From an archaeon (GTDB taxonomy: Archaea; EX4484-52; B79-G9): a DNA stretch of 10,769 bases. Shown piece by piece: positions 5,159 through 10,769 of this stretch. Numbering within the stretch: the stretch's first letter is position 1; the number at the start of each line of letters is the position of its first letter. A program made the translations under genes and the position numbers. The stretch covers positions 1-10,769 of the forward strand of contig JAUVEX010000021.1 in NCBI GenBank assembly GCA_030594585.1. Reading direction: 5' to 3'. The notes below the pieces were generated by a model that was given only the letters and a program-made list of their open reading frames with translations, did not search any database and was not told the DNA's origin.

Positions 5159-6799
5159 ATGCCAACAGTAACGCTTGACAAAAAAACAGTATTGAATTTG
5201 ATAGGAAAGAAAGTCTCAGACGAAGTCTTGAAAGACAGGATTGCGATGATTGGGACTGACTTAGAAAAGCTTGACAAAAAGGAAATAACCGTTGAAGTCT
5301 TCCCCAACAGGCCGGACATGTTGTCTGAAGAAGGATTCGCCCGGGCATTGTCTTCATTCATGGGAATAAAAACGGGATTGAAAAAATACACCATAAAAAA
5401 AGAAAACTCAAAAGTCACGGTCAAAAATCTTCCAAAAGAATGGCCGTATGCAGTGTGTGCAATTGTTCGCGGCCTTAAGTTTGATGATAAAAAAATCGTA
5501 TCTATCATGCAATTGCAGGAAAAGCTTGGAGTCACCTATTTACGAAAAAGAAAAAAAGGTGGAATCGGGCTGTATCCGTTAGACAAGATAACCTTGCCAA
5601 TCACATTCACTTCTCTTCTGAAAGATAAAATAAAATTCAGGCCACTTGAAGGAAAAAGCATTATTCCAGCAGACAAGATTTTAGAAACACACCCGAAGGG
5701 AAAAGAATATGGCCACATCATACAAGAACTAAAAAAATATCCTGTGTTTCTTGATGGCGAAGGCACAATCATGTCAATGCCGCCCATCATAAATTCGCAT
5801 GATGTGGGGAAAATAACAGAAAAGACAAAAGATGTTTTTATTGAGGCAACAGGAACTGATTTAAACACCCTTAAGGTTGCCATAAATATAATGCTTGCAA
5901 CGCTTGATGATATGGGGGGAACAATATATTCGCTTGAAATGGATTACGGAACTAAAAAGTTTGAATACCCTGATTTTACTCCAAGAAAAATAAAAATAGA
6001 CAAAAAATACACAGAAAAGCTGCTTGGAATAAATTTAAGTGATAATGACATCAAAAAACTGCTGGCAAAAATGGGCATCGGCTATGAAAACGGATGTGCT
6101 CTTGTTCCGGCATACCGGGCAGACATACTGCACCCGATGGATATTGTAGAAGACATTGCAATTGCGTATGGCTATGAAAATTTTGAGGAAGTGATTCCTG
6201 CTGTTGCAACCATTGCAGGTGAATCTCAAAAGACTATTATTGAGCGAAAAACAGCAGAAGTCATGACCGGTTTCGGCGCACTTGAATGCAAAAGCTATCA
6301 TATAACCGATGAGATGAACCTGTGCGAAAAAATGAATACTGAAAAAAGGAAATTGATAAAACCTGAAAATCCATCAAATGTTGAGTATGATACACTGCGC
6401 GATAATCTTGTTTCAGGACTTATGAAAATATTGTCTGAAAACACGCATCATGAATATCCCCAGAACCTTTTCGAGATTGGAGATGTTGTCGTTTTTGACA
6501 AGAATTCAGAAACTTCAACTAATGAAAACATGCATCTTGCATTCGTAAGTGCTGGCATTGATTCTGATTTCTCAAAAATAAAGGCGGTTCTTGAAAGTAC
6601 TTTAAAATCGCTTGATATAAAATGCACAATCAAAGAAGCAACCCATCCATCGTTCATTGAAGGGCGATCTGCAGAAATAAAATTAAGTGGAAAAACTATC
6701 GGATATCTTGGAGAAATACACCCAAAAGTATTGAACAACTGGAATCTGGAAGTTCCTGTTTCTGTGTTCGAGATTGACTTAAGTGGTTTTGTAGATTAA
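5159..6799 (+). CDS. pheT: Phenylalanine--tRNA ligase beta subunit
   Basis: The non-catalytic beta subunit, which binds tRNA-Phe and edits mischarged tyrosine. At 546 residues it is the short archaeal/eukaryotic form, lacking the extra bacterial N-terminal EMAP-type and C-terminal anticodon-binding parts. The N-terminal signature EVFPNRPDMLSEEGFARALS starts at residue 46. The B3/B4 editing region covers about 90-270 and includes MPPIINSHDVGKITEKTKDV. The B5 helix-turn region covers about 270-345 with ADILHPMDIVEDIAIAYGYE. A class II-like core without catalytic motifs forms the rest. AAGGT lies 7 bases before the ATG. It is the last gene of the pheS operon; the stop lies next to the predicted 3' end of a minus-strand RNA, so transcription would converge there. 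Confidence 0.95.
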   Translation: MPTVTLDKKTVLNLIGKKVSDEVLKDRIAMIGTDLEKLDKKEITVEVFPNRPDMLSEEGFARALSSFMGIKTGLKKYTIKKENSKVTVKNLPKEWPYAVCAIVRGLKFDDKKIVSIMQLQEKLGVTYLRKRKKGGIGLYPLDKITLPITFTSLLKDKIKFRPLEGKSIIPADKILETHPKGKEYGHIIQELKKYPVFLDGEGTIMSMPPIINSHDVGKITEKTKDVFIEATGTDLNTLKVAINIMLATLDDMGGTIYSLEMDYGTKKFEYPDFTPRKIKIDKKYTEKLLGINLSDNDIKKLLAKMGIGYENGCALVPAYRADILHPMDIVEDIAIAYGYENFEEVIPAVATIAGESQKTIIERKTAEVMTGFGALECKSYHITDEMNLCEKMNTEKRKLIKPENPSNVEYDTLRDNLVSGLMKILSENTHHEYPQNLFEIGDVVVFDKNSETSTNENMHLAFVSAGIDSDFSKIKAVLESTLKSLDIKCTIKEATHPSFIEGRSAEIKLSGKTIGYLGEIHPKVLNNWNLEVPVSVFEIDLSGFVD

Positions 6800-6813
6800 A
6801 AATCACAAAGAAA
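6798..6813 (-). terminator. T-rich terminator of minus-strand RNA
   Basis: On the minus strand this reads TTTCTTTGTGATTTTT, two to three T-runs just after the closing CATCC of the predicted RNA. It fits archaeal T-run termination and would place the RNA's 3' end against the pheT stop codon. Confidence 0.35.
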
Positions 6814-6822
6814 CTTGGGCCC

Positions 6823-6961
6823 GGATGGGTGCAAAACGCAAAAGTATTATTTTGGCAATGTATGCCCGATTACTATTTTACACCCACCGAGATTGGTTTT
6901 TGTTCCGGAAATTCTACCTTACGGCATCGCCTCCAGTTTACTGAATGTGTGGGTCACATCC
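6823..6961 (-). ncRNA. Candidate structured RNA, about 139 nt
   Basis: No open frame of note fills this gap, but the minus strand has an RNA-gene layout. A good BRE/TATA element (6986-6999) is centred 28 bases before 6961, where the RNA would begin GGATG. GGATG (6961-6957) pairs with CATCC (6827-6823) at the other end, closing the molecule, and T-runs follow. Inside, TGGGTGTAAAA (6886-6876) pairs over 11 bp with TTTTGCACCCA (6836-6826); this helix is perfect only on the minus strand, where it has one U-G pair, whereas the plus strand would have a C-A mismatch. GGCA/TGCC (6866-6854) forms an inner hairpin and TGTG/CACA a 5' hairpin. The 11-bp helix uses some of the closing bases, so alternative folds exist. 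I found no match to tRNA, 5S, SRP or RNase P RNA signatures. The class is unknown. Confidence 0.4.
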
Positions 6962-6985
6962 TAGTTAATATATTCGCATTCACCC

Positions 6986-6999
6986 CTTATAAATCTTTG
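6986..6999 (-). promoter_or_regulatory. BRE/TATA promoter facing the candidate RNA
   Basis: On the minus strand, CAAAGA (BRE-like, 6999-6994) leads into TTTATAAG (6993-6986). The position is right for a transcript starting near 6961, and no coding start lies at that distance on that strand. Confidence 0.5.
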
Positions 7000-7001
7000 C
7001 C

Positions 7002-7014
7002 CGGCACTGTGCCG
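7002..7014. promoter_or_regulatory. 13-bp GC-rich palindrome, possible operator
   Basis: CGGCACTGTGCCG is a perfect palindrome around a single central base, in otherwise AT-rich DNA. It sits 2 bases upstream of the BRE of the minus-strand RNA promoter and about 43 bases upstream of the TATA box of the HTH-CBS gene. That is where an activator or dual regulator could bind. A hairpin is also possible in either transcript. Confidence 0.4.
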
Positions 7015-7056
7015 TTATAGCGTTTATTAAAAAATCAATAACAAACGATACAAAAC

Positions 7057-7064
7057 TTAATAAA
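7057..7064 (+). promoter_or_regulatory. BRE/TATA promoter of HTH-CBS gene
   Basis: TTAATAAA, preceded by the BRE-like CAAAAC (7051-7056), is centred about 26 bases before the ATG at 7087. There is no ribosome-binding site, so the mRNA is likely leaderless. Confidence 0.55.
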
Positions 7065-7084
7065 ATTATTCCTACAAGAATAAT
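7065..7084. promoter_or_regulatory. Inverted repeat, probable autoregulatory operator
   Basis: ATTATTC (7065-7071) and GAATAAT (7078-7084) are perfect 7-bp inverted arms with a 6-base spacer. The site fills the space between the TATA box and the start codon at 7087, which is also the probable transcription start. A dimeric HTH protein bound here would block polymerase recruitment. The gene directly downstream encodes an XRE-type HTH protein, so autorepression is the simplest reading. Confidence 0.5.
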
Positions 7085-7086
7085 AC

Positions 7087-7641
7087 ATGTTTCCAAATAT
7101 TAAAGAAATTAAACGCAGAAGAATAGCGCTCGGAATAACACAGGCTCAGTTAGCACTTCGCTCAGAAACATCACAATCATTGATTGCAAAACTAGAAAGT
7201 AACCTAATTGAGCCATCTTACAGCGTTGTCGGCAGGATTTTTAGAGCGCTTGATGTTCTTGAAAGCAAGAATAAAATAAAAGCAAAAGACATAATGCGAA
7301 AGAATATCGTCACTGTTAAGCCAACAGACACAGTCGCGCGGGCAATAACTCTTATGAAAAAAGAGGAAATCTCCCAGGTGCCGGTTATTGAAAACAAGGC
7401 AATTGTCGGAAGCATCTCTGAAAAAACAATCCTTGAAAAAATAATGCTCAAAAACAAAAATATAAAACAACTAAAAGTTTTTGACATCATGGACAACGCA
7501 TTTCCAACAGTAAATGAAAGAACGCCAGTGGATGTCTTGATGTCTATTCTTAAGCATAATCAAGCAGTAATAATTCTAGAAAAGAACAAAATCACAGGTA
7601 TTGTCACAAAAGCAGATGTCTTGGGCACTCTTGGCCATTAA
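7087..7641 (+). CDS. XRE-type HTH regulator with paired CBS domains
   Basis: A 184-residue predicted transcription factor. Residues 3-55 form a Cro/C1 (XRE) helix-turn-helix: IKRRRIALGITQAQLALRSE, then SQSLIAKLESNLIEPS and a fifth helix. Residues about 65-120 and 130-184 are two CBS motifs, each starting with an xDIM signature (KDIMRKNIVTVKP and FDIMDNAFPTVN). CBS pairs usually bind adenosine nucleotides or S-adenosylmethionine, so DNA binding may answer energy or methylation state; the ligand cannot be read here. This architecture is common in archaea (COG3620-like). Length is normal. A leaderless mRNA is predicted from the TATA box at -26, and a 7-bp inverted repeat overlaps the likely start site, suggesting self-repression. 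Its stop overlaps the stop of the convergent small gene within TTAA. Confidence 0.9.
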   Translation: MFPNIKEIKRRRIALGITQAQLALRSETSQSLIAKLESNLIEPSYSVVGRIFRALDVLESKNKIKAKDIMRKNIVTVKPTDTVARAITLMKKEEISQVPVIENKAIVGSISEKTILEKIMLKNKNIKQLKVFDIMDNAFPTVNERTPVDVLMSILKHNQAVIILEKNKITGIVTKADVLGTLGH

Positions 7642-7832
7642 TTGGTCTTTGAATTCAATGTGTCTGTAATCTCTTTTTTTAAGTTTTCAAGCTGTTTTTG
7701 GGAAACGAAAAGTTCACAACCAGTACCAATCTCAACAACAGCATCATACCTTAAACCGCCTTCAACGCGCTTTATTTTGACTGTGTCAGAATAGTCTATA
7801 TGTATTACACTTTTCATTCCTGTTTTTGCCAA
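7638..7832 (-). CDS. Hypothetical protein, 64 aa
   Basis: An unrecognised small soluble protein. It shows beta-strand-like segments (SVIHIDYSD, TVKIKRVEGG, RYDAVVEIGTG, CELFVS) followed by a C-terminal charged helix (QKQLENLKKEITDTL), which could form a small beta-sheet plus helix domain. One cysteine is present; there is no signal or membrane segment. The start is probably TTG at 7832, with AGGTG 5 bases upstream, 9 bases after the FKBP stop codon. An ATG five codons later (7817) is an alternative without a good ribosome site. The tight spacing implies an operon with the FKBP gene. The stop codon overlaps that of the HTH-CBS gene on the other strand by 4 bp. The function is unknown. Confidence 0.65.
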   Translation of the reverse strand: MAKTGMKSVIHIDYSDTVKIKRVEGGLRYDAVVEIGTGCELFVSQKQLENLKKEITDTLNSKTN

Positions 7833-7841
7833 TAAAACACC

Positions 7842-8417
7842 TTACAATATTTCTTTTAAAGTAATCTTAAATACCAAAGTTTTTCCTGCAAGCTCGTGAT
7901 TGAAATCAATACTAACAGTACCTTCTTCAACATTTGTTATTTGTGCGGGATTCCCGTTTGCAGATATTGTCATACCTTCTTTGGGGTCAATTCCGGCATT
8001 CTTGAGTGTATCTACAGGTACTTGTTGTATGAGCTTTTCATTTCTTTCACCATATGCTTCTTCAGGCGGAAGGGTCACTGTTTTTTCTTCATTTAATTCC
8101 ATACCGACAACGGCCTTATCGAATCCTTTTATCATCTGGCCGGCACCGACCTTAAACTCAAGAGGTTCGTATGGCCTTCCTTCCTGAAATTTTCCGGACT
8201 CTTTTGCAACTGATTCAATCGATGTATCAAAAACAGTCCCGTCTTCTAATGTGCCAACATAATCAACTTTTATTGTGTCTCCGTCTTTTACTGCCATAAC
8301 GCTTTCAACTCCAATTTGGTTTATTGCATCTCCTGTGGGGTCTTCAGAATTCTGAATGGAAGTACATCCAGAAATTATAATTATTACAAGAATTGCAAGA
8401 ATTGTTTGTTTTTTCAT
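7842..8417 (-). CDS. FKBP-type peptidyl-prolyl isomerase lipoprotein
   Basis: A 191-residue peptidyl-prolyl cis-trans isomerase and probable foldase on the outer face of the membrane. Residues 1-18 are a lipoprotein signal: MKK, a hydrophobic run, and lipobox ISGC with C18 as anchor. After a short polar linker the FKBP domain starts near residue 42: DTIKVDYVGTLEDGTVFDTS, GAGQMIKGFDKAVVGM, LPPEEAYG. An insert-in-flap domain (about 130-180; VPVDTLKNAGIDPKEGM ... INHEL-like DFNHELAGKTL) marks the long archaeal/SlyD-like type, which adds chaperone activity. The frame is open 75 codons further upstream, but the lipoprotein signal, the AAGGAT ribosome site 5 bases before ATG 8417 and the TATA box fix the start. 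It could assist folding of surface proteins such as the neighbouring pilin and beta-helix protein, an inference from context only. Confidence 0.9.
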   Translation of the reverse strand: MKKQTILAILVIIIISGCTSIQNSEDPTGDAINQIGVESVMAVKDGDTIKVDYVGTLEDGTVFDTSIESVAKESGKFQEGRPYEPLEFKVGAGQMIKGFDKAVVGMELNEEKTVTLPPEEAYGERNEKLIQQVPVDTLKNAGIDPKEGMTISANGNPAQITNVEEGTVSIDFNHELAGKTLVFKITLKEIL

Positions 8418-8450
8418 AAAAAATCCTTGGTTATGGTTGAAACAGATAGT

Positions 8451-8460
8451 TTTATATATC
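8451..8460 (-). promoter_or_regulatory. TATA box of the FKBP gene
   Basis: On the minus strand this reads GATATATAAA, centred about 26 bases before 8429. The leader would be about 12 bases and consist mainly of the AAGGAT ribosome site (8428-8423) and its spacer. A TGCATGCA palindrome (8475-8482) lies about 15 bases upstream and could be an activator site, but it is short. Confidence 0.55.
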
Positions 8461-8555
8461 TTGTTCCTTGTCATTGCATGCATTGGTTTGATTGCCTTTT
8501 TTAGCATTGAATGAAAACAAAAGCTTCTGTTTTTTTCGCTCAATTGCCTGCCATG

Positions 8556-8578
8556 TTTCCATATAGATATTTTGGAAA
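8556..8578. promoter_or_regulatory. Inverted repeat upstream of a TATA box
   Basis: TTTCCA (8556-8561) and TGGAAA (8573-8578) are perfect 6-bp arms 11 bases apart, centre to centre 17 bases. They end 5 bases before the plus-strand TATA box at 8584-8591, a typical archaeal activator position. Chance is possible in AT-rich DNA. Confidence 0.3.
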
Positions 8579-8583
8579 TATTC

Positions 8584-8591
8584 TTTATATA
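8584..8591 (+). promoter_or_regulatory. Upstream TATA box for the prepilin operon
   Basis: TTTATATA is a strong TATA sequence. It predicts a start near 8613, giving a leader of about 67 bases for the prepilin start at 8680 or 31 bases for the in-frame ATG at 8644. The operon may have two promoters, this one and 8651-8658. Confidence 0.4.
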
Positions 8592-8650
8592 TACATTGCT
8601 TGATTGAAGATAGATAATTAAATGATTATAATGAAACCACATAATGAAAC

Positions 8651-8658
8651 TTTATAAC
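8651..8658 (+). promoter_or_regulatory. TATA box placing the prepilin start at 8680
   Basis: TTTATAAC, preceded by GAAAC, is centred 25-26 bases before the ATG at 8680. The same distance is seen for the leaderless nuclease, ychF and HTH-CBS genes. The box lies within the first codons of the longer frame from 8644, which argues against that start for this transcript. Confidence 0.5.
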
Positions 8659-8679
8659 CGCAAAAAGCAAATATCATTT

Positions 8680-9036
8680 ATGCACAAAAAAGGCGTATCA
8701 CCCCTAATCGCTATAATTCTTCTGATAGTTTTTACTGTGGCCATAAGCACTTTGATTGTTTCCTGGATGTATGATTATACAAAAAAAACTACTGATGTAG
8801 CGTCTTCAGGGACTACAGGCAGGCAGGGCGTTGTTTCATGCGCAAACCAAATCATAAGTATAAGCGATGTTTCTTTGTCTCCGAATGGAGATACAATAGC
8901 ACAGTTCAATGATTCTGAAAGTTCAAAGACATTTTCAAGTGCAACAGGCGGAACTTTTATCGCGCATGTTCGGATTCCTGCAAATGCAACTGTTACCTCA
9001 ACTGCGCTTACAAGTACGGGACAGGCGTATGAGTGA
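8680..9036 (+). CDS. Archaeal type IV prepilin, short
   Basis: A 118-residue secreted pilin-like subunit. It begins MHKKGVSPLIAIILL: a short basic leader, KKG processing site for a FlaK/PibD/EppA-type prepilin peptidase after G5, then the VSPLIAI start of the mature chain and a hydrophobic helix to about residue 30 (ending STLIVSWMYDY). This class III signal is typical of archaeal pilins and archaellin-like proteins. The remainder is a Ser/Thr-rich, beta-prone head with one cysteine, ending near HVRIPANATVTSTALTSTGQ. That phrase resembles the opening of domains in larger archaeal surface proteins, so the gene may be a shortened one. ATG 8644 in the same frame would add 12 residues; 8680 is preferred for the TATA position and for leader length. 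A large surface protein follows after 6 bases. Confidence 0.85.
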   Translation: MHKKGVSPLIAIILLIVFTVAISTLIVSWMYDYTKKTTDVASSGTTGRQGVVSCANQIISISDVSLSPNGDTIAQFNDSESSKTFSSATGGTFIAHVRIPANATVTSTALTSTGQAYE

Positions 9037-9042
9037 TTTGTT

Positions 9043-10769
9043 ATGAGAATGATAAATACAGATGTAAATAGAATTTTTTTGTTTTCACTAGTGTTTTTGA
9101 TTTCGTTGAGTTTGGTTAGCGGGGCAGTGAGTGCTGTTGAGTATTATGTAAGCACCACCGGAAGTGATATAACAGGCGACGGCTCTTTCGGGAATCCCTG
9201 GCAGACAATCAACCACACCCAGTACAATGTGGGGACTTATGACACAATATATATTGCAGCAGGCGAGTATCCGGAGAATGCGGACATCATATTCAATCCG
9301 CCGGAAGGGACAACATGGTCTGGGGCAGGGGTGTCTACGAAATTGTTCACTATGGGATTATATAATAATGATTTCGTGATTACAAATGATTTTGTGACTA
9401 TTAGCCACTGTAAAATTGGAATGGGGGTGTGTCCAAAGCTCGTTCTGAACAACAATGGTTTTACTGCTATGGATTGCCAGTCGGCCTGCTGGTTTGAAGG
9501 GTCACCAACAAATTTGTATTTTGAAGATGTATGGACGTCAGAAGGTGAATTATTTGTTGTTGATTTCTATAATTTTGGTGTATACACTTGTACGAACTGC
9601 CAATTCAATGGTTTTGGGTGGCAAGGCACTAACACTTTTGGATATTTTCGTATAACCGGCACTGGAAACTCTTTTATAAACATGCAGCTTAATTCGGAAA
9701 TCGGATGGTCTGATATTTTTTGTGCAGATGCGACATTCTCTAACTGTTTCATAGATCATGAGCACATCTGGGGCAGTAGTGGCAATTCGATGGACTTGGT
9801 GGAGTTAAGTGGAAGTTCTTCATCTTTGACAATTGTGAAAGATGCATCTGCTGACGGACAGCAATCAATCACCAACTGCATTGGAATTGAAAAAATATCT
9901 GTAGATGCAGGTGCAAGCCTGTCTGTCTCGTGGTATGAGAAAAAGTTTTTCGAGACCTCAAATAATCTCTGGACAACAATAACATCAACAGAGACCGCTC
10001 TTGTCGTGGCGGGCGGCTCATCTAATGTGGTGTTTACTGAAAGGCCACTTGCAATAACGCCCAGCAACACCATGGATGTGCTTGTAACAACATGGCAGAC
10101 ATCAGGCGATTACATCAAAAAGTTCAACGCATCGTGCGCAACACCTGCGGCAACATTCACATACACAATAGGCGATATGCCGACAGATACAAATGTGCAG
10201 ATAAGCACCAACACGGGCTGGAATAAGGCACACACAACTGACGGCTCCGGCCAGTTTACAGGCACTTACGACGGCGGATGGAGTGAAAAGGAATTTATCG
10301 TAGTGTTAGGTCCTTCAAACACAGCACCTGTGACAAGCAATCTTCTAACAGAAGGCCAAACCAACCCGACACAAATCACAGATTTCACACCTGATTTTTC
10401 ATGGACATATTTTGATGCTGATTCCGACCCGCAGGCATCATGGCAGATTTATGTCGGCACATCTTCAGGCGCATCCGACATGTGGGATAGCGGTGTATTA
10501 TCCGGCACCGATACAAGTGATGTATATGCCGGTTCTGCATTAAGCCGTGGAGTGACGTATTATGCGCAAGTTAAAACCAATGACGGGACAGATGACAGCA
10601 ACTGGGCAACAGGCACATTTAAAATCAACCAATTGCCTGCAGTCTCAAATGTCGCAATCACACCACCAGCACCTACAACATTAAACAACTTAATTGCAAA
10701 CAATGATACTGCTACAGACGGGGATGGAGACGGAGTCACTTTATATTATCTGTGGTATAAAAGCGGCAT
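9043..10769 (+). CDS. Secreted beta-helix/fibronectin-like surface protein, partial
   Basis: The frame is open from ATG 9043 to the window edge, 575 residues so far, without a stop. Residues 1-31 are a Sec signal peptide (hydrophobic 10-26, probable cleavage after AVSA). YYVSTTGSD (34-42), followed by NPWQTI and DTIYIAAGEYPEN, is the usual opening of right-handed parallel beta-helix surface proteins (pectate-lyase-like or DUF1565-like). The middle holds ten cysteines (123, 130, 145, 149, 183, 186, 227, 235, 279, 365), suggesting disulfides or a cysteine ladder. Residues about 427-526 look like a fibronectin type III-like module (FSWTYFDADSDPQ ... GVTYYAQVKTNDG). Another Ig-like repeat starts near 530, with an Asp/Gly loop at 555-566 that could bind calcium. 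It is probably an adhesin or surface-coat component. It starts 6 bases after the prepilin stop, so the two are likely co-expressed. No catalytic function is claimed. Confidence 0.8.
   Translation, partial: MRMINTDVNRIFLFSLVFLISLSLVSGAVSAVEYYVSTTGSDITGDGSFGNPWQTINHTQYNVGTYDTIYIAAGEYPENADIIFNPPEGTTWSGAGVSTKLFTMGLYNNDFVITNDFVTISHCKIGMGVCPKLVLNNNGFTAMDCQSACWFEGSPTNLYFEDVWTSEGELFVVDFYNFGVYTCTNCQFNGFGWQGTNTFGYFRITGTGNSFINMQLNSEIGWSDIFCADATFSNCFIDHEHIWGSSGNSMDLVELSGSSSSLTIVKDASADGQQSITNCIGIEKISVDAGASLSVSWYEKKFFETSNNLWTTITSTETALVVAGGSSNVVFTERPLAITPSNTMDVLVTTWQTSGDYIKKFNASCATPAATFTYTIGDMPTDTNVQISTNTGWNKAHTTDGSGQFTGTYDGGWSEKEFIVVLGPSNTAPVTSNLLTEGQTNPTQITDFTPDFSWTYFDADSDPQASWQIYVGTSSGASDMWDSGVLSGTDTSDVYAGSALSRGVTYYAQVKTNDGTDDSNWATGTFKINQLPAVSNVAITPPAPTTLNNLIANNDTATDGDGDGVTLYYLWYKSG

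Noticed and set aside
5104..5535. 143-codon minus-strand frame over the SDR-pheT junction
   Set aside because: It spans two well-supported genes in antisense and has no promoter or recognisable domain.
6823..6961. tRNA, possibly with an intron, on the minus strand
   Set aside because: The ends could mimic an acceptor stem, but there is no TTCGA-type T-loop or D-arm, and the acceptor would contain a mismatch.
6829..7020. 63-codon plus-strand frame in the gap after pheT
   Set aside because: The composition is not protein-like, no ribosome site or promoter serves it, and it overlaps the candidate RNA and palindrome.
8418..8642. Upstream extension of the FKBP frame by 75 codons
   Set aside because: The lipoprotein signal at the MKK start would become internal, and the TATA box and ribosome site lie within the extension.
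1..10769. CRISPR array, transposase or insertion-sequence ends, tRNA genes
   Set aside because: No regularly spaced repeats, transposase-like protein, terminal inverted repeats or tRNA arms were seen on either strand.

Overview
The window looks like a piece of an AT-rich archaeal genome. The main evidence is an archaeal-type phenylalanyl-tRNA synthetase (pheS and pheT), an archaeal YchF-like GTPase with an NKAD guanine motif, an HTH-CBS regulator of the kind common in archaea, a long-insert FKBP and a type IV prepilin with a class III signal peptide. TATA boxes recur 25-28 bases before start codons or predicted RNA 5' ends, and several mRNAs appear leaderless. The compact layout and small unrecognised proteins would fit a DPANN-like or other uncultivated archaeon, but lineage cannot be fixed from this window.

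Layout. 13-906 (minus): a 57-residue two-helix membrane protein lies downstream of a zinc-finger plus PD-(D/E)XK nuclease-like protein. A short divergent promoter region separates the nuclease from ychF (1015-2220). Behind ychF is a probable C/D box sRNA (about 2256-2312) with its own TATA box, then T-tracts and two small unknown genes (2464-2694, 2739-2891), both with unusually good Shine-Dalgarno sites. 2939-6799: a tight pheS - short-chain dehydrogenase - pheT operon; the dehydrogenase is an unexpected guest. 6800-7086: a regulatory-looking region with a candidate structured RNA on the minus strand, a 13-bp palindrome, and a 7-bp inverted repeat between the TATA box and start of the HTH-CBS gene (7087-7641). 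7638-8417 (minus): an FKBP lipoprotein followed by a small unknown gene. 8680 to the window end: a short prepilin and, 6 bases later, a large secreted beta-helix/fibronectin-like surface protein that runs off the edge.

How the parts fit. PheS and PheT form one enzyme; YchF also belongs to translation, and the C/D RNA would serve rRNA or tRNA methylation. The right end is a cell-surface block: prepilin, adhesin-like protein and a membrane-anchored FKBP foldase. The HTH-CBS protein probably represses its own promoter. The least explained items are the minus-strand RNA at 6823-6961, the nuclease/membrane-protein pair and the two small genes between ychF and pheS. Nothing here is clearly a known mobile element, CRISPR array or tRNA.
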